This document shows positions 46,383 through 56,964 of a stretch of DNA of 64,000 bases, piece after piece. The stretch lies in contig NZ_FTMY01000009.1 in assembly GCF_900156165.1 (NCBI RefSeq), positions 248,001 to 312,000 of the forward strand. The letters run 5' to 3'. A model generated the notes under the pieces. It was given only the letters and a program-made list of their open reading frames with translations, did not search any database and was not told where the DNA came from. Every line of letters begins with the position of its first letter. Position 1 is the stretch's first letter. The stretch is from Pseudacidovorax sp. RU35E (lineage in GTDB: Bacteria > Pseudomonadota > Gammaproteobacteria > Burkholderiales > Burkholderiaceae_C). The position numbers were made by a program, and so were the translations under genes.

Positions 46383-47183
46383 CTACGACATCCGGGGCTG
46401 CCCGTTGGACGCCGTCAGGCCGCCGTCCACCGGCACCAGCGCGCCGTTGACGAAGCTGGCGTCGTCGCTGGCCAGGAAAGCGACCACCGAGGCCACCTCC
46501 GCAGGGTCGGCGCCGCGGCCGAGCGGAATGCGGTCCTTGAAGCGTTCCATGGTGTCGGGGTCGTCCTGCATGTCCTCGGTCATGGGCGTGAAGGTCAGGC
46601 TGGGGCAGACCGCATTCACGCGCACGCCCCGGCCGCCGTGGTCCAGCGCCATGGCGCGGGTCAGGTTCACGACCGCCCCCTTGGACGCGTTGTAGGCCAC
46701 CAGGCCCCAGTCGCCGCCGAGGCCCGAGACCGAAGCCGTGTTGACGATGCAGCCTCGGCTGCGCTCCAGGTGCAGCATCGCGGCCTTGGCACCGTTGAAC
46801 ACGCCGCCTGCGTTCACCGCCAGGGTGCGATGGAAGTCCTCGGCCGAGGCGTCCGTGGCCGTACCCTCCGGCGCGATGCCGGCGTTGTTGACCAGCACGT
46901 GCAACTCACCGAAGCGCTCGATGGTGGCCTCGATCAAGGCACTGACCTGCCCGAGGTCCGAGACGTCCACCTCATGCACCAGCGTGCGTTCCGAAGGAAG
47001 ATCGGCCGCGACTTCGTCGAGCTTGTCGGCATGGTCCCCGGCCAGCACGACATGTGCGCCCTCGGCAGAGAAGCGGCGGGCGATGGCCTCGCCGATGCCC
47101 GATCCGGCGCCGGTGACGATCACGACACGGCCATGGAAGCGGTCACGCCCCTGGGCGGAAGAGAGTTTGAGTGGAGCTATCAT
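46383..47183 (-). CDS. Short-chain dehydrogenase/reductase (SDR)
   Basis: A 266-residue classical SDR with the cofactor motif TGAGSGIG, NNAG, the catalytic Ser and YxxxK (YNASK) and the C-terminal PVDGGLTASNG. It oxidises or reduces an alcohol/carbonyl with NAD(P). The residue after the second cofactor strand (AGDHADK) contains an acid, hinting at NAD. The ATG at 47183 precedes a 20-residue lead before the Rossmann strand. No linked pathway genes, so the substrate is unknown. Confidence 0.92.
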   Translation of the reverse strand: MIAPLKLSSAQGRDRFHGRVVIVTGAGSGIGEAIARRFSAEGAHVVLAGDHADKLDEVAADLPSERTLVHEVDVSDLGQVSALIEATIERFGELHVLVNNAGIAPEGTATDASAEDFHRTLAVNAGGVFNGAKAAMLHLERSRGCIVNTASVSGLGGDWGLVAYNASKGAVVNLTRAMALDHGGRGVRVNAVCPSLTFTPMTEDMQDDPDTMERFKDRIPLGRGADPAEVASVVAFLASDDASFVNGALVPVDGGLTASNGQPRMS

Positions 47184-47308
47184 GGGCTGGATGAACGCAT
47201 GCACGCAGCCGGCACGACGTCGGAAAAGCGCGCATCGGTGCCGTCCAACGCGACGCACGCGCCGCGAATTCATCTCATCGTGGCGGCCCACCACGCGGGC
47301 TCACCTGC

Positions 47309-47647
47309 TCAGCCCGCCATGCCCAGCCCGCGCAACAGCAGCAAGGTCGCCGTCCCCACCACCACCGGTCCGGTGACGCCACGCCGCCAGCAGAACCAGG
47401 CCACCGACACCGCCACGGCGAGCCATCGCGGGTCGTGCCAGCCCGGTGCGAACGCCGAGCCGCCCGAGCCGCGCAGCACCTCCGGCACCACCACGGCCAT
47501 CAGGGCCGCCAGCGGCGCATGACGCAGGCCCGCAGCCAGCCAGGCAGGCAGGCGCGGCTCCCGCCGCGGCAGCAGGAACACGCCGCGCGTGAGCACGGTC
47601 ACCCCCGCCAGCGCGAGGATGGCGATCCACAGGTGCAGGTCGGTCAT
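47309..47647 (-). CDS. azlD: AzlD-family membrane protein
   Basis: A 112-residue inner-membrane protein with about four hydrophobic helices and the AzlD landmarks TRGVFLLP and LRHAPLAALMAVVVPEVL. AzlD is the small partner of AzlC in exporters of branched-chain amino acids or analogues. It overlaps azlC by four bases. It is last in a seven-gene run with the amidase and dipeptide-type transporter. Confidence 0.9.
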   Translation of the reverse strand: MTDLHLWIAILALAGVTVLTRGVFLLPRREPRLPAWLAAGLRHAPLAALMAVVVPEVLRGSGGSAFAPGWHDPRWLAVAVSVAWFCWRRGVTGPVVVGTATLLLLRGLGMAG

Positions 47648-48369
47648 GGCGTGGCGATGCGGGGGGCGCGCCGCTCCGCCCAGTGGCCGGCCGCCATGGC
47701 GGCGGCGATGGCCGCGATCACCTGCAGGCCGAAGGGCCAGCCCTGCCCCATCCAGCCGATGGCGCCGGCCACGGCCGCCACCAGCCAGCTGGGCCGGTCC
47801 GCGATCATGGGCATGGCCAGGCCCAGCAGGGCGAGCACGCCGATGAAGCGCAGGTCCCAGTCCGGCGGAATGGCGTCGGCCAGGAAGATGCCCGCCAGCG
47901 AGGCCACCTGCCACGCTGCCCAGTTGAACAGCGCCAGTCCCAGGAAGTAGGCCAGCTGGTCGGGCGCGCGCCGCGGGTAGCGCTGCATGAAGCGCACGTA
48001 CACCGGGTCGCCCGCCAGGTAGGCCAGCCCCAGCCGCTGCGGCCGCGGCAGCAGGCCGAAGTAACGGCGCCAGTGCGCGCTGAAGACCACGAAGCGCACG
48101 TTGAGCATCAGCGCCGTCAGCACGATCAACCACAGCGGCGCGCCCGCCAGGATCATCGGCAGGCAGGCCAGCTGCGAGGCACTGGCGAAGACCAGCAGCG
48201 ACATGGCCAGCACCGCGCCCATGGGCAGGCCGCTGCGCGCCATGGCCACGCCGGTCACCAGGCCCAGGGCCACCGTGCCCAGGGCCGGGCCGGCGATGGC
48301 CCGCACGCCCTCGGCAAAGCCCGGGTGCGTGAAGAGCGAACGCAGCGATCGCGTGCCGAACAGCGCCAT
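47644..48369 (-). CDS. azlC: AzlC-family amino-acid exporter
   Basis: A 241-residue inner-membrane protein of the AzlC/YgaZ family with about six to seven helices. Landmarks are the N-terminal FAEGVRAIAGPALGTVALGL, SLLVFASASQLA, MLNVRFVVFSA and YLAGDPVYVRFM. With AzlD it should export branched-chain amino acids or similar compounds. It starts 28 bases after the amidase stop, which suggests that it handles the product of that enzyme. Confidence 0.9.
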   Translation of the reverse strand: MALFGTRSLRSLFTHPGFAEGVRAIAGPALGTVALGLVTGVAMARSGLPMGAVLAMSLLVFASASQLACLPMILAGAPLWLIVLTALMLNVRFVVFSAHWRRYFGLLPRPQRLGLAYLAGDPVYVRFMQRYPRRAPDQLAYFLGLALFNWAAWQVASLAGIFLADAIPPDWDLRFIGVLALLGLAMPMIADRPSWLVAAVAGAIGWMGQGWPFGLQVIAAIAAAMAAGHWAERRAPRIATP

Positions 48370-48397
48370 GTCGTGAGGGTCTCCGTGCCTCTGCCGC

Positions 48398-49873
48398 TCA
48401 GGCGGCCGTGACGTGCACGCCCGGGCGGCGGCCGTCGTTCCAGCGGCCGCCCAGAGCGCGCTCGATCTGCGCCGCCAGTTGCAGCAGTAGCCCGTCGTTG
48501 GCCTGGCGGGCCTGCGCATGGATGCCGAAGGGCAGCCCGTTGGCCTGCTGGGCCATCGGCAGCGAGATGGCCGGGATGCCGCACAGGTTGGACAGCGGGG
48601 TGTACGAGAAGAACTTCCAGAGGTTGTCGAACCAGTCGAGCACGTCCGCGTTGTCGCTGGTCGTCAGGTACTCGGTGGTGCCGATGCGCGGCGTGGGCAG
48701 CGCCGTGATGGGCGTGAGGATGATGTCCCATTCCTCGAAGAAGGCACCGAAGGCGCGGGCCGTGCTGTTGAAGACGGCCTGCATCTGGTAGCGCTCGGCA
48801 TACGACAAGTCCTTGCCGGCTTCCCAGATGCGGATGTTGATCGGCTCGATCAGCTCCGCAGGGGGGCGCTCCAGCCCGTTCTTCGCGAGCAGGCCGTTGA
48901 TGACCTGGGCGAAGTTGCTGATGTAGCAGGTGGTCTGCGCGCGGAAGGCCTCGCGCAGGTCGGCCTTGGGCAGCGCCCATTCGACGTGGTGGCCCAGGCC
49001 TTCGAGGAAGCGCGCGGCCTTCTCCAGCTCGGCCACGATCTCGGGGGTGGCGCGGTAGTCGCCCCATTCGTGCGACAGCGCAATGCGTAGCCGGCCCGGG
49101 TCCTTCTGGATGAGCTGGGTGTAGGGCTCGGGCGTCGTCCAGTAAGGCATGAACTCGCCGGGTGCGCCGCCCCGGCAGGCATCGACGAAGGCCGCCGTGT
49201 CGCGCACCGTGCGGCTGTGGCAGCCCTGGATGGAGACATAGCCGGTGATGTCCGACGAATTCGGCGCGATGCTGAACACGCCGCGCGAGGGCTTGAGACC
49301 GATGTTTCCGTTGAAGCCGGCCGGGATGCGGATGGAGCCGCCGCCGTCCGTCGCATGCGACATGGGCACCACGCCCGCCGCCACCATGGCGGCCGTGCCG
49401 GCGGAGGAACCGCAGGTGGTGAAGTCGGTGTTCCAGGGGTTGCGCGTGACGTACACGGCCGGGTTCTCGGCCGAACTGCAGACGCCGAACTCGGGCGTGG
49501 TGGTGCGGCCCATGAGGTTGAGGCCGGCCTTGCGCATCTGCTTCGTCAGCCACGCGTCTTCGGTCGGACGGTTGCCGCGCATGAAGAGCGAGCCCTGCTC
49601 CTGCAGCCGGCCCTTGAGCGTAGGGCCCAGGTCTTTCATGAGGAAGGGCACACCGGCGAAGGGGCCCTGCGGGTTCAGTCCGTCCTTGAGCGGGTCGGTC
49701 ACCACGTCCTCGAAGACCTCGACCACGGCGGAGAGCGTCGGGTTGGTCTTCGCGATGCCGGCCGCGGCCTGTTGCGCGAGTTCGGCGGCGGTCAGCTCGC
49801 CCTGGCGCACCTTCTCGGCCAGGGCCGTCGCGTCCTGCGCGGCCCATTCGTCCCAGCTCATTGCCAATGTCAT
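48398..49873 (-). CDS. Amidase-signature family hydrolase
   Basis: A 491-residue serine hydrolase of the amidase-signature family. The catalytic lysine is in VPFLMKDLG (about residue 80); the two serines of the Ser-cisSer-Lys triad are in TCGSSAGTAAMVAAG and GGGSIRIPA. It cleaves a carboxamide; family members act on small amides and on cyclic or linear oligomers such as 6-aminohexanoate. It lies 67 bases after the ATPase gene of a dipeptide-type transporter and before azlCD, so an imported amide-containing compound is the likely substrate. No signal peptide: cytoplasmic. Confidence 0.93.
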   Translation of the reverse strand: MTLAMSWDEWAAQDATALAEKVRQGELTAAELAQQAAAGIAKTNPTLSAVVEVFEDVVTDPLKDGLNPQGPFAGVPFLMKDLGPTLKGRLQEQGSLFMRGNRPTEDAWLTKQMRKAGLNLMGRTTTPEFGVCSSAENPAVYVTRNPWNTDFTTCGSSAGTAAMVAAGVVPMSHATDGGGSIRIPAGFNGNIGLKPSRGVFSIAPNSSDITGYVSIQGCHSRTVRDTAAFVDACRGGAPGEFMPYWTTPEPYTQLIQKDPGRLRIALSHEWGDYRATPEIVAELEKAARFLEGLGHHVEWALPKADLREAFRAQTTCYISNFAQVINGLLAKNGLERPPAELIEPINIRIWEAGKDLSYAERYQMQAVFNSTARAFGAFFEEWDIILTPITALPTPRIGTTEYLTTSDNADVLDWFDNLWKFFSYTPLSNLCGIPAISLPMAQQANGLPFGIHAQARQANDGLLLQLAAQIERALGGRWNDGRRPGVHVTAA

Positions 49874-49940
49874 GTCGTGTGTTCCTGTTGTCTGGATATC
49901 GGTCGAACCGAAAATTCTGCCTGCTGGGGCCAATGCGCGC

Positions 49941-51611
49941 TCAGGCGGCCAGGCCCAGCTCGGTGCGCGGGGCGGCTTCCAGTAGCTTGCGGGTGTAGGC
50001 ATGGGCCGGCTGGCCGAACACCTCGGCGGTCAAACCTTCTTCCACGATGCGGCCCTGGTTCATCACGATCACGCGGTCGCACAGCTGCGCCGCCACCCGC
50101 AGGTCATGCGTGATGAACAGGATGCCGAGGCCGAAGTCGCGCTGCACTTCGCGCAGCAGGTCCAGGATCTGCGCCTGCACCGACACGTCGAGCGCCGACA
50201 CCGCCTCGTCCGCCACCAGCACCTGCGGCTGGCAGGCCACCGCACGCGCGATGGCCAGGCGCTGGCGCTGCCCGCCCGAGAACTGGTGCGGGTAGCGCGA
50301 CAGCGCGGCCCGCGGCAGCTGGATGCGGTCCATCAGCTCTTCGGCCAGCTTGCGCGCGGCCGGCACATCCATGCCGAAGTTGACGGCGCCCTCGATCATC
50401 GAGGAGCCCACGGTGCGCCGTGGGTTGAGCGAGCGGTTCGGGTCCTGGAAGACCACCTGCACCCGCGAGCGCAGCGGCCGCAGGCGCGATTCCGACAGCG
50501 ACTGCACCTCGCGCTCGCCCCAGGTGATGGTGCCCTCGCTCGGGTCGATCAGCCGGATCATGCAGCGCGCGAAGGTGGACTTTCCCGAGCCCGACTCACC
50601 CACCACGCCCACCGTCTCGCCGCGGTGCACGGCCACGCTGGCGTCCTGCAGCGCGGTGTTGGGCTTGGCGCGGCCGAGCCAGTCGCGGCGCACATAGGTC
50701 TTGCCGACGGCGCGGCCGGCCAGCAGCGCGGGCCCGCCGGGCAGCGCGCGCGGCGGGGGCGGCACCATGCCGGGCACGGCCGCCAGCAGCATGCGGGTGT
50801 AGTCCTCGCGCGGCGTGCGCAGCACCTGCTCGCGCGCGCCCTGCTCCACCACCTTGCCGCGGTGCATCACCATCACCTCGTCGGCGATCTCGGCGACGAC
50901 GCCCATGTCGTGCGTGATGAACAGCACCGCGCTGCCCTGCTCCTGCTGCAGCTCGGCGATGAGCTTGAGGATCTCGGCCTGCGTGGTCACGTCCAGCGCC
51001 GTGGTCGGCTCGTCGCAGATCAGGAGGCGCGGCTTGAGGATGATCGCCATCGCGATGACGATGCGCTGCCGCTGCCCGCCCGAGAGCTGGTGCGGATAGC
51101 TCGCAAAGATGCGCTGCGGATCGGGCAGGCGCACCCGCTCGAACACCTGCAGGATGCGCGCCTTGCGCTCGGCGGGGCTCAGCGACGTGTGGTTGCGAAG
51201 CAGCTCGTCCACCTGCTCGCCGCAGCTGAGCACCGGGTTGAGCGCCGTCATCGGCTCCTGAAACACCATGCCCATCACCTGGCCGCGCAGGGCGCGTAGG
51301 CGCTTCTCGGGCAGGTACTTGCCCTTGCTCAGCAGCGCCTCGCCGGCCAGCACGATGTCGCCGGCGGTGATGGTCAGGCCCTTGGCCAGCAGCGCCATCA
51401 CGGTGGTGGCCAGCACCGACTTGCCGGAGCCGGACTCGCCCACGATGCACAACGTGCGGCCGGCCTCGATGCGCACGTCCAGCCGCTCGACGGCGTGGGG
51501 ACGGTCGGCGTCGGCGGGCAGCGCGACCTGCAGGCCGCTCACTTCCAGCACGGAGCTCGCGGGCACGGGCGGGGCTTCGCCAGCGGCGATGCGGGTGGGA
51601 AGGGGTTTCAT
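49941..51611 (-). CDS. Dipeptide-type ABC transporter ATPase, two fused ATP-binding domains (DppD-DppF)
   Basis: A 556-residue protein with two complete nucleotide-binding domains. The first has GESGSGKSV, LSGGQRQR and LLICDEPTTALD. The second has GESGSGKST, FSGGQRQR and VLVADEAVSALD. Each is followed by the oligopeptide-transporter C-terminal region. Such fused ATPases serve peptide, opine or nickel-type importers and replace separate DppD and DppF subunits. The ATG at 51611 is 13 bases after the permease stop. Confidence 0.94.
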   Translation of the reverse strand: MKPLPTRIAAGEAPPVPASSVLEVSGLQVALPADADRPHAVERLDVRIEAGRTLCIVGESGSGKSVLATTVMALLAKGLTITAGDIVLAGEALLSKGKYLPEKRLRALRGQVMGMVFQEPMTALNPVLSCGEQVDELLRNHTSLSPAERKARILQVFERVRLPDPQRIFASYPHQLSGGQRQRIVIAMAIILKPRLLICDEPTTALDVTTQAEILKLIAELQQEQGSAVLFITHDMGVVAEIADEVMVMHRGKVVEQGAREQVLRTPREDYTRMLLAAVPGMVPPPPRALPGGPALLAGRAVGKTYVRRDWLGRAKPNTALQDASVAVHRGETVGVVGESGSGKSTFARCMIRLIDPSEGTITWGEREVQSLSESRLRPLRSRVQVVFQDPNRSLNPRRTVGSSMIEGAVNFGMDVPAARKLAEELMDRIQLPRAALSRYPHQFSGGQRQRLAIARAVACQPQVLVADEAVSALDVSVQAQILDLLREVQRDFGLGILFITHDLRVAAQLCDRVIVMNQGRIVEEGLTAEVFGQPAHAYTRKLLEAAPRTELGLAA

Positions 51612-51624
51612 GGTCACACCTCGC

Positions 51625-52497
51625 TCAGCTGCGCTTGGAGAACTTGGGATCGAGCACATCGCGCAGCCCGTCGCCGAGCAGGTTGATGGCCAGCACGGTG
51701 GGCACCAGGAAGAGCGCGGGCCACAGCACGTTGCCCGGCGCCTGCGAGAACAGCACCCGGCCTTCGGCCATGATGTTGCCCCAGGTGGGCACCTCGGCCG
51801 GCAGGCCCAGGCCCAGGAAGCTCAGGATGGCCTCGGTCAGCACGGCCGAGGCCGCGATGAAGGTGCCCTGCACGATCAGCGGCGCCAGGGCGTTGGGCAG
51901 GATGTCGCGCCACAGGATCGTGGCATTGGGCGTGGCCAGCGCGCGGGCGGCTTCCACGAAGGGCTCGTCGCGCAGGCCGATCACCAGGGCGCGCACCAGG
52001 CGCGTCACCCGCGGCACCTCCGGCACGGCGATGGCCAGGATCACCGTCGGCAGGCTGGCGCCCAGCATCGCCACCAGCGTGATCGCCAGCAGCACGGCCG
52101 GGATGGCCATCAGGCCGTCCATTACCCGCATCAGCACGGCGTCGGCGGCGCGGAAGTAGCCGGCCAGCATGCCCAGCGTGCAGCCCAGCGCGATGGCCAG
52201 GAAGGCGGTGAGCACGCCCACCAGCATCGAGATGCGTGTGCCGTAGAGCACGCGGCTCCACACGTCGCGGCCCACGCTGTCGCTGCCCATCCAGAAGGTG
52301 TGCTGCACCATCGCGCCGTCGGGCAGCGTGACCTGGCCGGCGGTGCCAGCCGGCACGGTGATGAAGTTCGCGTCCATGGCCGAGGGGTCGAAGGTGCCCA
52401 GCCAGGGCGCCATCAGACCCAGCAGCGCGAGCACCAGCAGCACCAGCGTGCCGCCGCGCACGGCGCCATGGCGCCAGAGTTTGTGGATGGTGCCCAT
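51625..52497 (-). CDS. Dipeptide-type ABC transporter permease (DppC-like)
   Basis: A 290-residue inner-membrane permease: an N-terminal helix, an extracytoplasmic loop of about 60 residues (VTLPDGAMVQHTFWMGSDS), then about five helices with the EAA-type loop EPFVEAARALATPNATI facing the ATPase. GSDSVGRDVWSRVLYGTR is typical of DppC/OppC. It starts four bases after the partner permease stop. Confidence 0.94.
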   Translation of the reverse strand: MGTIHKLWRHGAVRGGTLVLLVLALLGLMAPWLGTFDPSAMDANFITVPAGTAGQVTLPDGAMVQHTFWMGSDSVGRDVWSRVLYGTRISMLVGVLTAFLAIALGCTLGMLAGYFRAADAVLMRVMDGLMAIPAVLLAITLVAMLGASLPTVILAIAVPEVPRVTRLVRALVIGLRDEPFVEAARALATPNATILWRDILPNALAPLIVQGTFIAASAVLTEAILSFLGLGLPAEVPTWGNIMAEGRVLFSQAPGNVLWPALFLVPTVLAINLLGDGLRDVLDPKFSKRS

Positions 52498-52501
52498 GGC
52501 T

Positions 52502-53443
<942 letters not shown>

Positions 53444-53456
53444 GGCCGCCCTGCCC

Positions 53457-55076
53457 TTACTGCTTGCGGATGTTCCAGTACACCTGGGCACCGGCCGGCA
53501 CCAGGCCGCTCACGCCTTTGCGCACGGCAGCCGGCTGGTTGTACTGGCCCACGGGCACGTGCGTGACGCTCTGGAAGGCCTGCAGCTGCGCGGCCTCGGC
53601 CAGCTTCTTCTTCTCGGCGTCGGTGGTGGCGGCGATGAACTGCTTCTTGATGGCTTCGAGCTTCGGGTCGTCCTGCCAGCCGAACCAGCCCTTGTCGCCG
53701 GTCGCGTTCATCATGGCCATGGTCAGCGGGTTGAGGATGTCCGAGGCCGTCCAGGAGGTCATGAAGATGCTCCAGCCACCGGCCGAGGGCGCGTCCTTCT
53801 TGGCGCGGCGGGCCACCAGCGTCTGCCAGTCCATGTTCTGCATGTCGACCTTGAAGCCGGCCTGCTCCAGCTGCTGCTTGGCCACCAGCGGCAGCTTGCC
53901 GATGGTGCCGTTGTCGGACGGGCGCATCAGCACCACCGGCTCGCCCTTGTAGCCGGCCTCGGCCAGCAGGGCCTTGGCCTTCTGCGGGTTGGCGATGCCG
54001 GTGTACTCGCCCGTCTTGTCCGACTCGTACAGCGTGCCGCAGGGGAACATGCTCTTGCAGTAGCGCGTGAGCCCCGGCGTGCCCACCTGCGTGCGCAGGA
54101 AGGCCTCCTGCCCCAGGGCCAGCATGGCAGCGCGGCGGACCTTCTCGTTGTCGAAGGGCGCGTGCAGGAAGTTGAAGCGCAGGATGAACTGGTTGCCCGC
54201 GGGCTGGGCATCCACCAGCTCGATGTTGGGGTTGCTGCGCAAGGTGGCGTACTGCTCGAAGGCCGGCTGCTCCAGGATGTCGGCCTCGCCGTTGAGCAGG
54301 GCATTGAGCTGCGTCTGCGCGTCGCGGATGAAGAGCCATTCGACGCGATCCACGTACACGTTCTTGCCGCCGGCCGTGCCCGAGGGTGCCTCGGCGCGCG
54401 GCTTGTACTTGGTGTTCTTGAGGAAGACGGCCTTCTCGCCGGGGCGGAACTCGTCGGCCTTGAAGATGTAGGGGCCGGAGCCGATCGTCTCCTTCACCTG
54501 CACGTCGCCGGGCGTGTCGGCCACTCGCTTGGGCATGATGAAGGGCACGTTGGACGAGGGCTTGCCCAGCGCCTCGGTCACCAGGCCGAAGGGCTCCTTC
54601 AGCTGGATGACGAAGGTCTTGGCGTCGGGCGTGTCGTACTTGTCGATGGCCTTGGCCAGCTGCCCGCCGAAGGTGTCGCGGCTGGCCCAGCGCTTGAGCG
54701 ATGCGACCACGTCCTCGCTGGTAACCGGCTTGCCGTCATGGAACTCCAGGCCGTCGCGCAGCTGGAAGGTCCAGGTCTTGTTGTCCTTGGACACGCTCCA
54801 CTTGCCCACCATCTGCGGCTGGATCCTGCCCTGGGCGTCGGTGCCGAACAGGGTGTCGTAGATCATGTAGCCGAAGTTGCGCGAGATGTACGCCGTGGTC
54901 CAGATCGGGTCCAGCACCGTCATGTTGGTGGTCGGAATGATCTTGAGCGTGGTGCTCTGCGCGACGGCGGGCAGCGCGGTGCCGGCCGTCACCACCAGCA
55001 TGGCGGCACAGGCCGCCCACTTCGACAGGGCACGGCGGCTCACGGGGCGGGCGGCGGAGGGGTTGGGGGTGTGCAT
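53457..55076 (-). CDS. Dipeptide-type ABC transporter substrate-binding protein (DppA/OppA family)
   Basis: A 539-residue periplasmic protein of solute-binding family 5. The N-terminus has a signal peptide with a twin-arginine-like stretch (PVSRRALSKWAACAAMLVV) and a probable cleavage after PAVAQ. Landmarks are QPQMVGKWSVSKDNKTWTFQ, LRDGLEFHDGKPVTSEDVV and ETIGSGPYIF. It sets the specificity of the importer; the ligand could be a peptide, an amide or an opine-like compound. It is first in the operon and divergent from the MocR-type regulator. Confidence 0.93.
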   Translation of the reverse strand: MHTPNPSAARPVSRRALSKWAACAAMLVVTAGTALPAVAQSTTLKIIPTTNMTVLDPIWTTAYISRNFGYMIYDTLFGTDAQGRIQPQMVGKWSVSKDNKTWTFQLRDGLEFHDGKPVTSEDVVASLKRWASRDTFGGQLAKAIDKYDTPDAKTFVIQLKEPFGLVTEALGKPSSNVPFIMPKRVADTPGDVQVKETIGSGPYIFKADEFRPGEKAVFLKNTKYKPRAEAPSGTAGGKNVYVDRVEWLFIRDAQTQLNALLNGEADILEQPAFEQYATLRSNPNIELVDAQPAGNQFILRFNFLHAPFDNEKVRRAAMLALGQEAFLRTQVGTPGLTRYCKSMFPCGTLYESDKTGEYTGIANPQKAKALLAEAGYKGEPVVLMRPSDNGTIGKLPLVAKQQLEQAGFKVDMQNMDWQTLVARRAKKDAPSAGGWSIFMTSWTASDILNPLTMAMMNATGDKGWFGWQDDPKLEAIKKQFIAATTDAEKKKLAEAAQLQAFQSVTHVPVGQYNQPAAVRKGVSGLVPAGAQVYWNIRKQ

Positions 55077-55167
55077 GAAGGTTCCGAAGTAGGCGGTGGA
55101 AAGACAGGAAAGATCCGGCTTGCCGGTGGGGATGGATTGGGACAAAAATCGCGGCAATTGAATATGT

Positions 55168-55196
55168 ACAGTTGATCAAGGCTGCACTAGAACAGT
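55168..55196. promoter_or_regulatory. Candidate MocR direct repeat in the transporter/regulator gap
   Basis: ACAGT occurs at 55168-55172 and again at 55192-55196, 24 bases apart in the same orientation; on the minus strand these read CTGTACAT and CTGTTCTA. MocR-type regulators such as GabR and PdxR bind direct repeats, so this pair is a plausible site. The 201-base gap is richer in A/T than the genes. Confidence 0.4.
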
Positions 55197-55277
55197 CCAA
55201 CAACGCGATCACAGACAGGTGCATGGCATGCACCCATTCAGTGCCCCCGAACCGCCCCAAGCCCGCGCCACCTGCCC

Positions 55278-56696
55278 ATGATTTCGCTCGACCCCCACTC
55301 CGACGTTCCGCTGGTGCGCCAGATCCGCGACGCGCTGGCCCTGCAGATCGACCGCGGCACGCTCGCCGTCGGTGCACGCCTGCCTTCGGTGCGCGAGCTG
55401 GCGCGCGAATCGGGCGTGAGCACCATGACCGCCACCAATGCCTACCAGCGCCTCGTGGCCGACGGCTACGTGGAGGCGCGGCCGGCAAGCGGCTATTACG
55501 TCGCGGCCCATGGCGATGCCGCCGGCCAGGCTGCACGGCGCAAGCCCTTCGTCGGCCGCACCGCGGTCGATTCGCTGTGGCTGATCCGCCGCGTGTACGA
55601 GGACGACGCCTCGCTGCTCAACGCCGGCTGCGGCTGGATCCCGCCCGAATGGCTGCAGTCGGATGCGGTGCGCCGCGCCCTGGCGGGCCTGGCCCGCAAG
55701 CAGGGCCCCGCCCTCGCCCGCTACGGCTCGCCCCACGGCTACCTGCCGCTACGCCAGCAGATCGAGGCGCAACTAAGCGCCCGCGCCATCCAGGCGCCGC
55801 CGCACCAGATCGTGCTGACCCACGGCGCCACCCAGGCCCTGGCCCTGGCGGGCCGTTGCCTGCTGCAGCCCGGCGATGCGGTGCTGGTGGACGACCCCGG
55901 CTCCACCAACCTCTTCGAGACGCTCCGCCAGCTGGGCGCCCGCCTGGTCGGCGTGCCCCGTCTGCAGGACGGCCCCGACCTCACGGCCCTGCAGGCCCTG
56001 GCCCAGCGCCACCGGCCCAAGGCCTTCTTCATCCAGACCCAGCTGCACAACCCCACCGGCTCGTCCTGCGCGCCGGCCAAGGCCTACCAGCTGCTGCGCC
56101 TGGCGGAGCAACTGGGCTTTGCCATCGTGGAGAACGACGTCATGGCCGGCCTGGAGCCGCCCGGCACCACCACGCTTGCCAGCCTGGACCAGCTGCGGCG
56201 GGTGATCTACGTGGGCGGCTTCTCCAAGCTGGTCTCACCCAGCCTGCGCGTGGGCTTCGTCACCGCGAACGAGGAAATGGTCGACAAGCTCATCCACGCC
56301 AAGATGGGCGACAGCCTGACCAGCTCGGAGATGAACGAACGGCTGGTGCATGCCGTGCTGGCCGAGGGCAAGCACCGCGCCCATGTGGCGCGTTTGGCGC
56401 AGCGGCTGGCCGAGGCGCAGGTGGCCGTGTGCGCAGGGCTCGCGAAGGCGGGGCTGGAGGTGTTCGGGCAGCCGGCCGGCGGGCCGTTTCTGTGGGCGCG
56501 GCTGCCGTCGGAGGGAGTGGATGCCGTGGCCGTGGCGCAGCGGGCCGTGGCGGCGGGCTTGCTGCTGGCGCCGGGGCATCTGTTTCGGCCGACAGCGGAG
56601 CGGACGGGGTGGATGCGGTTCAATGCGGCGTATGCAGATGATGCGCGCGTGTATGAATTCGTGGCCCGGGAGGCTGCGGAGGGGCGCAAGTCCTGA
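55278..56696 (+). CDS. MocR-type regulator (GntR helix-turn-helix fused to aminotransferase fold)
   Basis: A 472-residue protein. Residues 1-75 are a GntR winged helix (DVPLVRQIRDALALQIDRGT, RLPSVRELARESGVS). The rest is a fold-type I aminotransferase domain with the PLP-lysine segment GGFSKLVSPSLRVGF and LHNPTGSSCAPAKAY. MocR proteins use PLP plus an amino compound as a signal. It is divergent from the seven-gene transporter-amidase-azlCD run, so it probably senses the substrate or product of that pathway, perhaps an amino compound released by the amidase. Confidence 0.94.
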   Translation: MISLDPHSDVPLVRQIRDALALQIDRGTLAVGARLPSVRELARESGVSTMTATNAYQRLVADGYVEARPASGYYVAAHGDAAGQAARRKPFVGRTAVDSLWLIRRVYEDDASLLNAGCGWIPPEWLQSDAVRRALAGLARKQGPALARYGSPHGYLPLRQQIEAQLSARAIQAPPHQIVLTHGATQALALAGRCLLQPGDAVLVDDPGSTNLFETLRQLGARLVGVPRLQDGPDLTALQALAQRHRPKAFFIQTQLHNPTGSSCAPAKAYQLLRLAEQLGFAIVENDVMAGLEPPGTTTLASLDQLRRVIYVGGFSKLVSPSLRVGFVTANEEMVDKLIHAKMGDSLTSSEMNERLVHAVLAEGKHRAHVARLAQRLAEAQVAVCAGLAKAGLEVFGQPAGGPFLWARLPSEGVDAVAVAQRAVAAGLLLAPGHLFRPTAERTGWMRFNAAYADDARVYEFVAREAAEGRKS

Positions 56697-56964
56697 CAGA
56701 AAACCGATCCGGCATGGCACGTCAACCGAGTTGGCGTGCCGCCGACGATCAACGGTCAACACTGAATGAACAGTGGCCGCGTCCATTGGCGAGCGCGTTT
56801 TGACCCCACTGCCGCTCTGCTCTCTTTCACCTCCATCGCGCATATGCCAACAGCTGCTCCATGCCTGACGATCAACACCGATCACAGGGACCTTCCTGCC
56901 TTCAACGCTATCCTCCCGAAGCCCCGGCAGCCGCCGGGACCGGCCCGCATCACTGGGAGGGACA

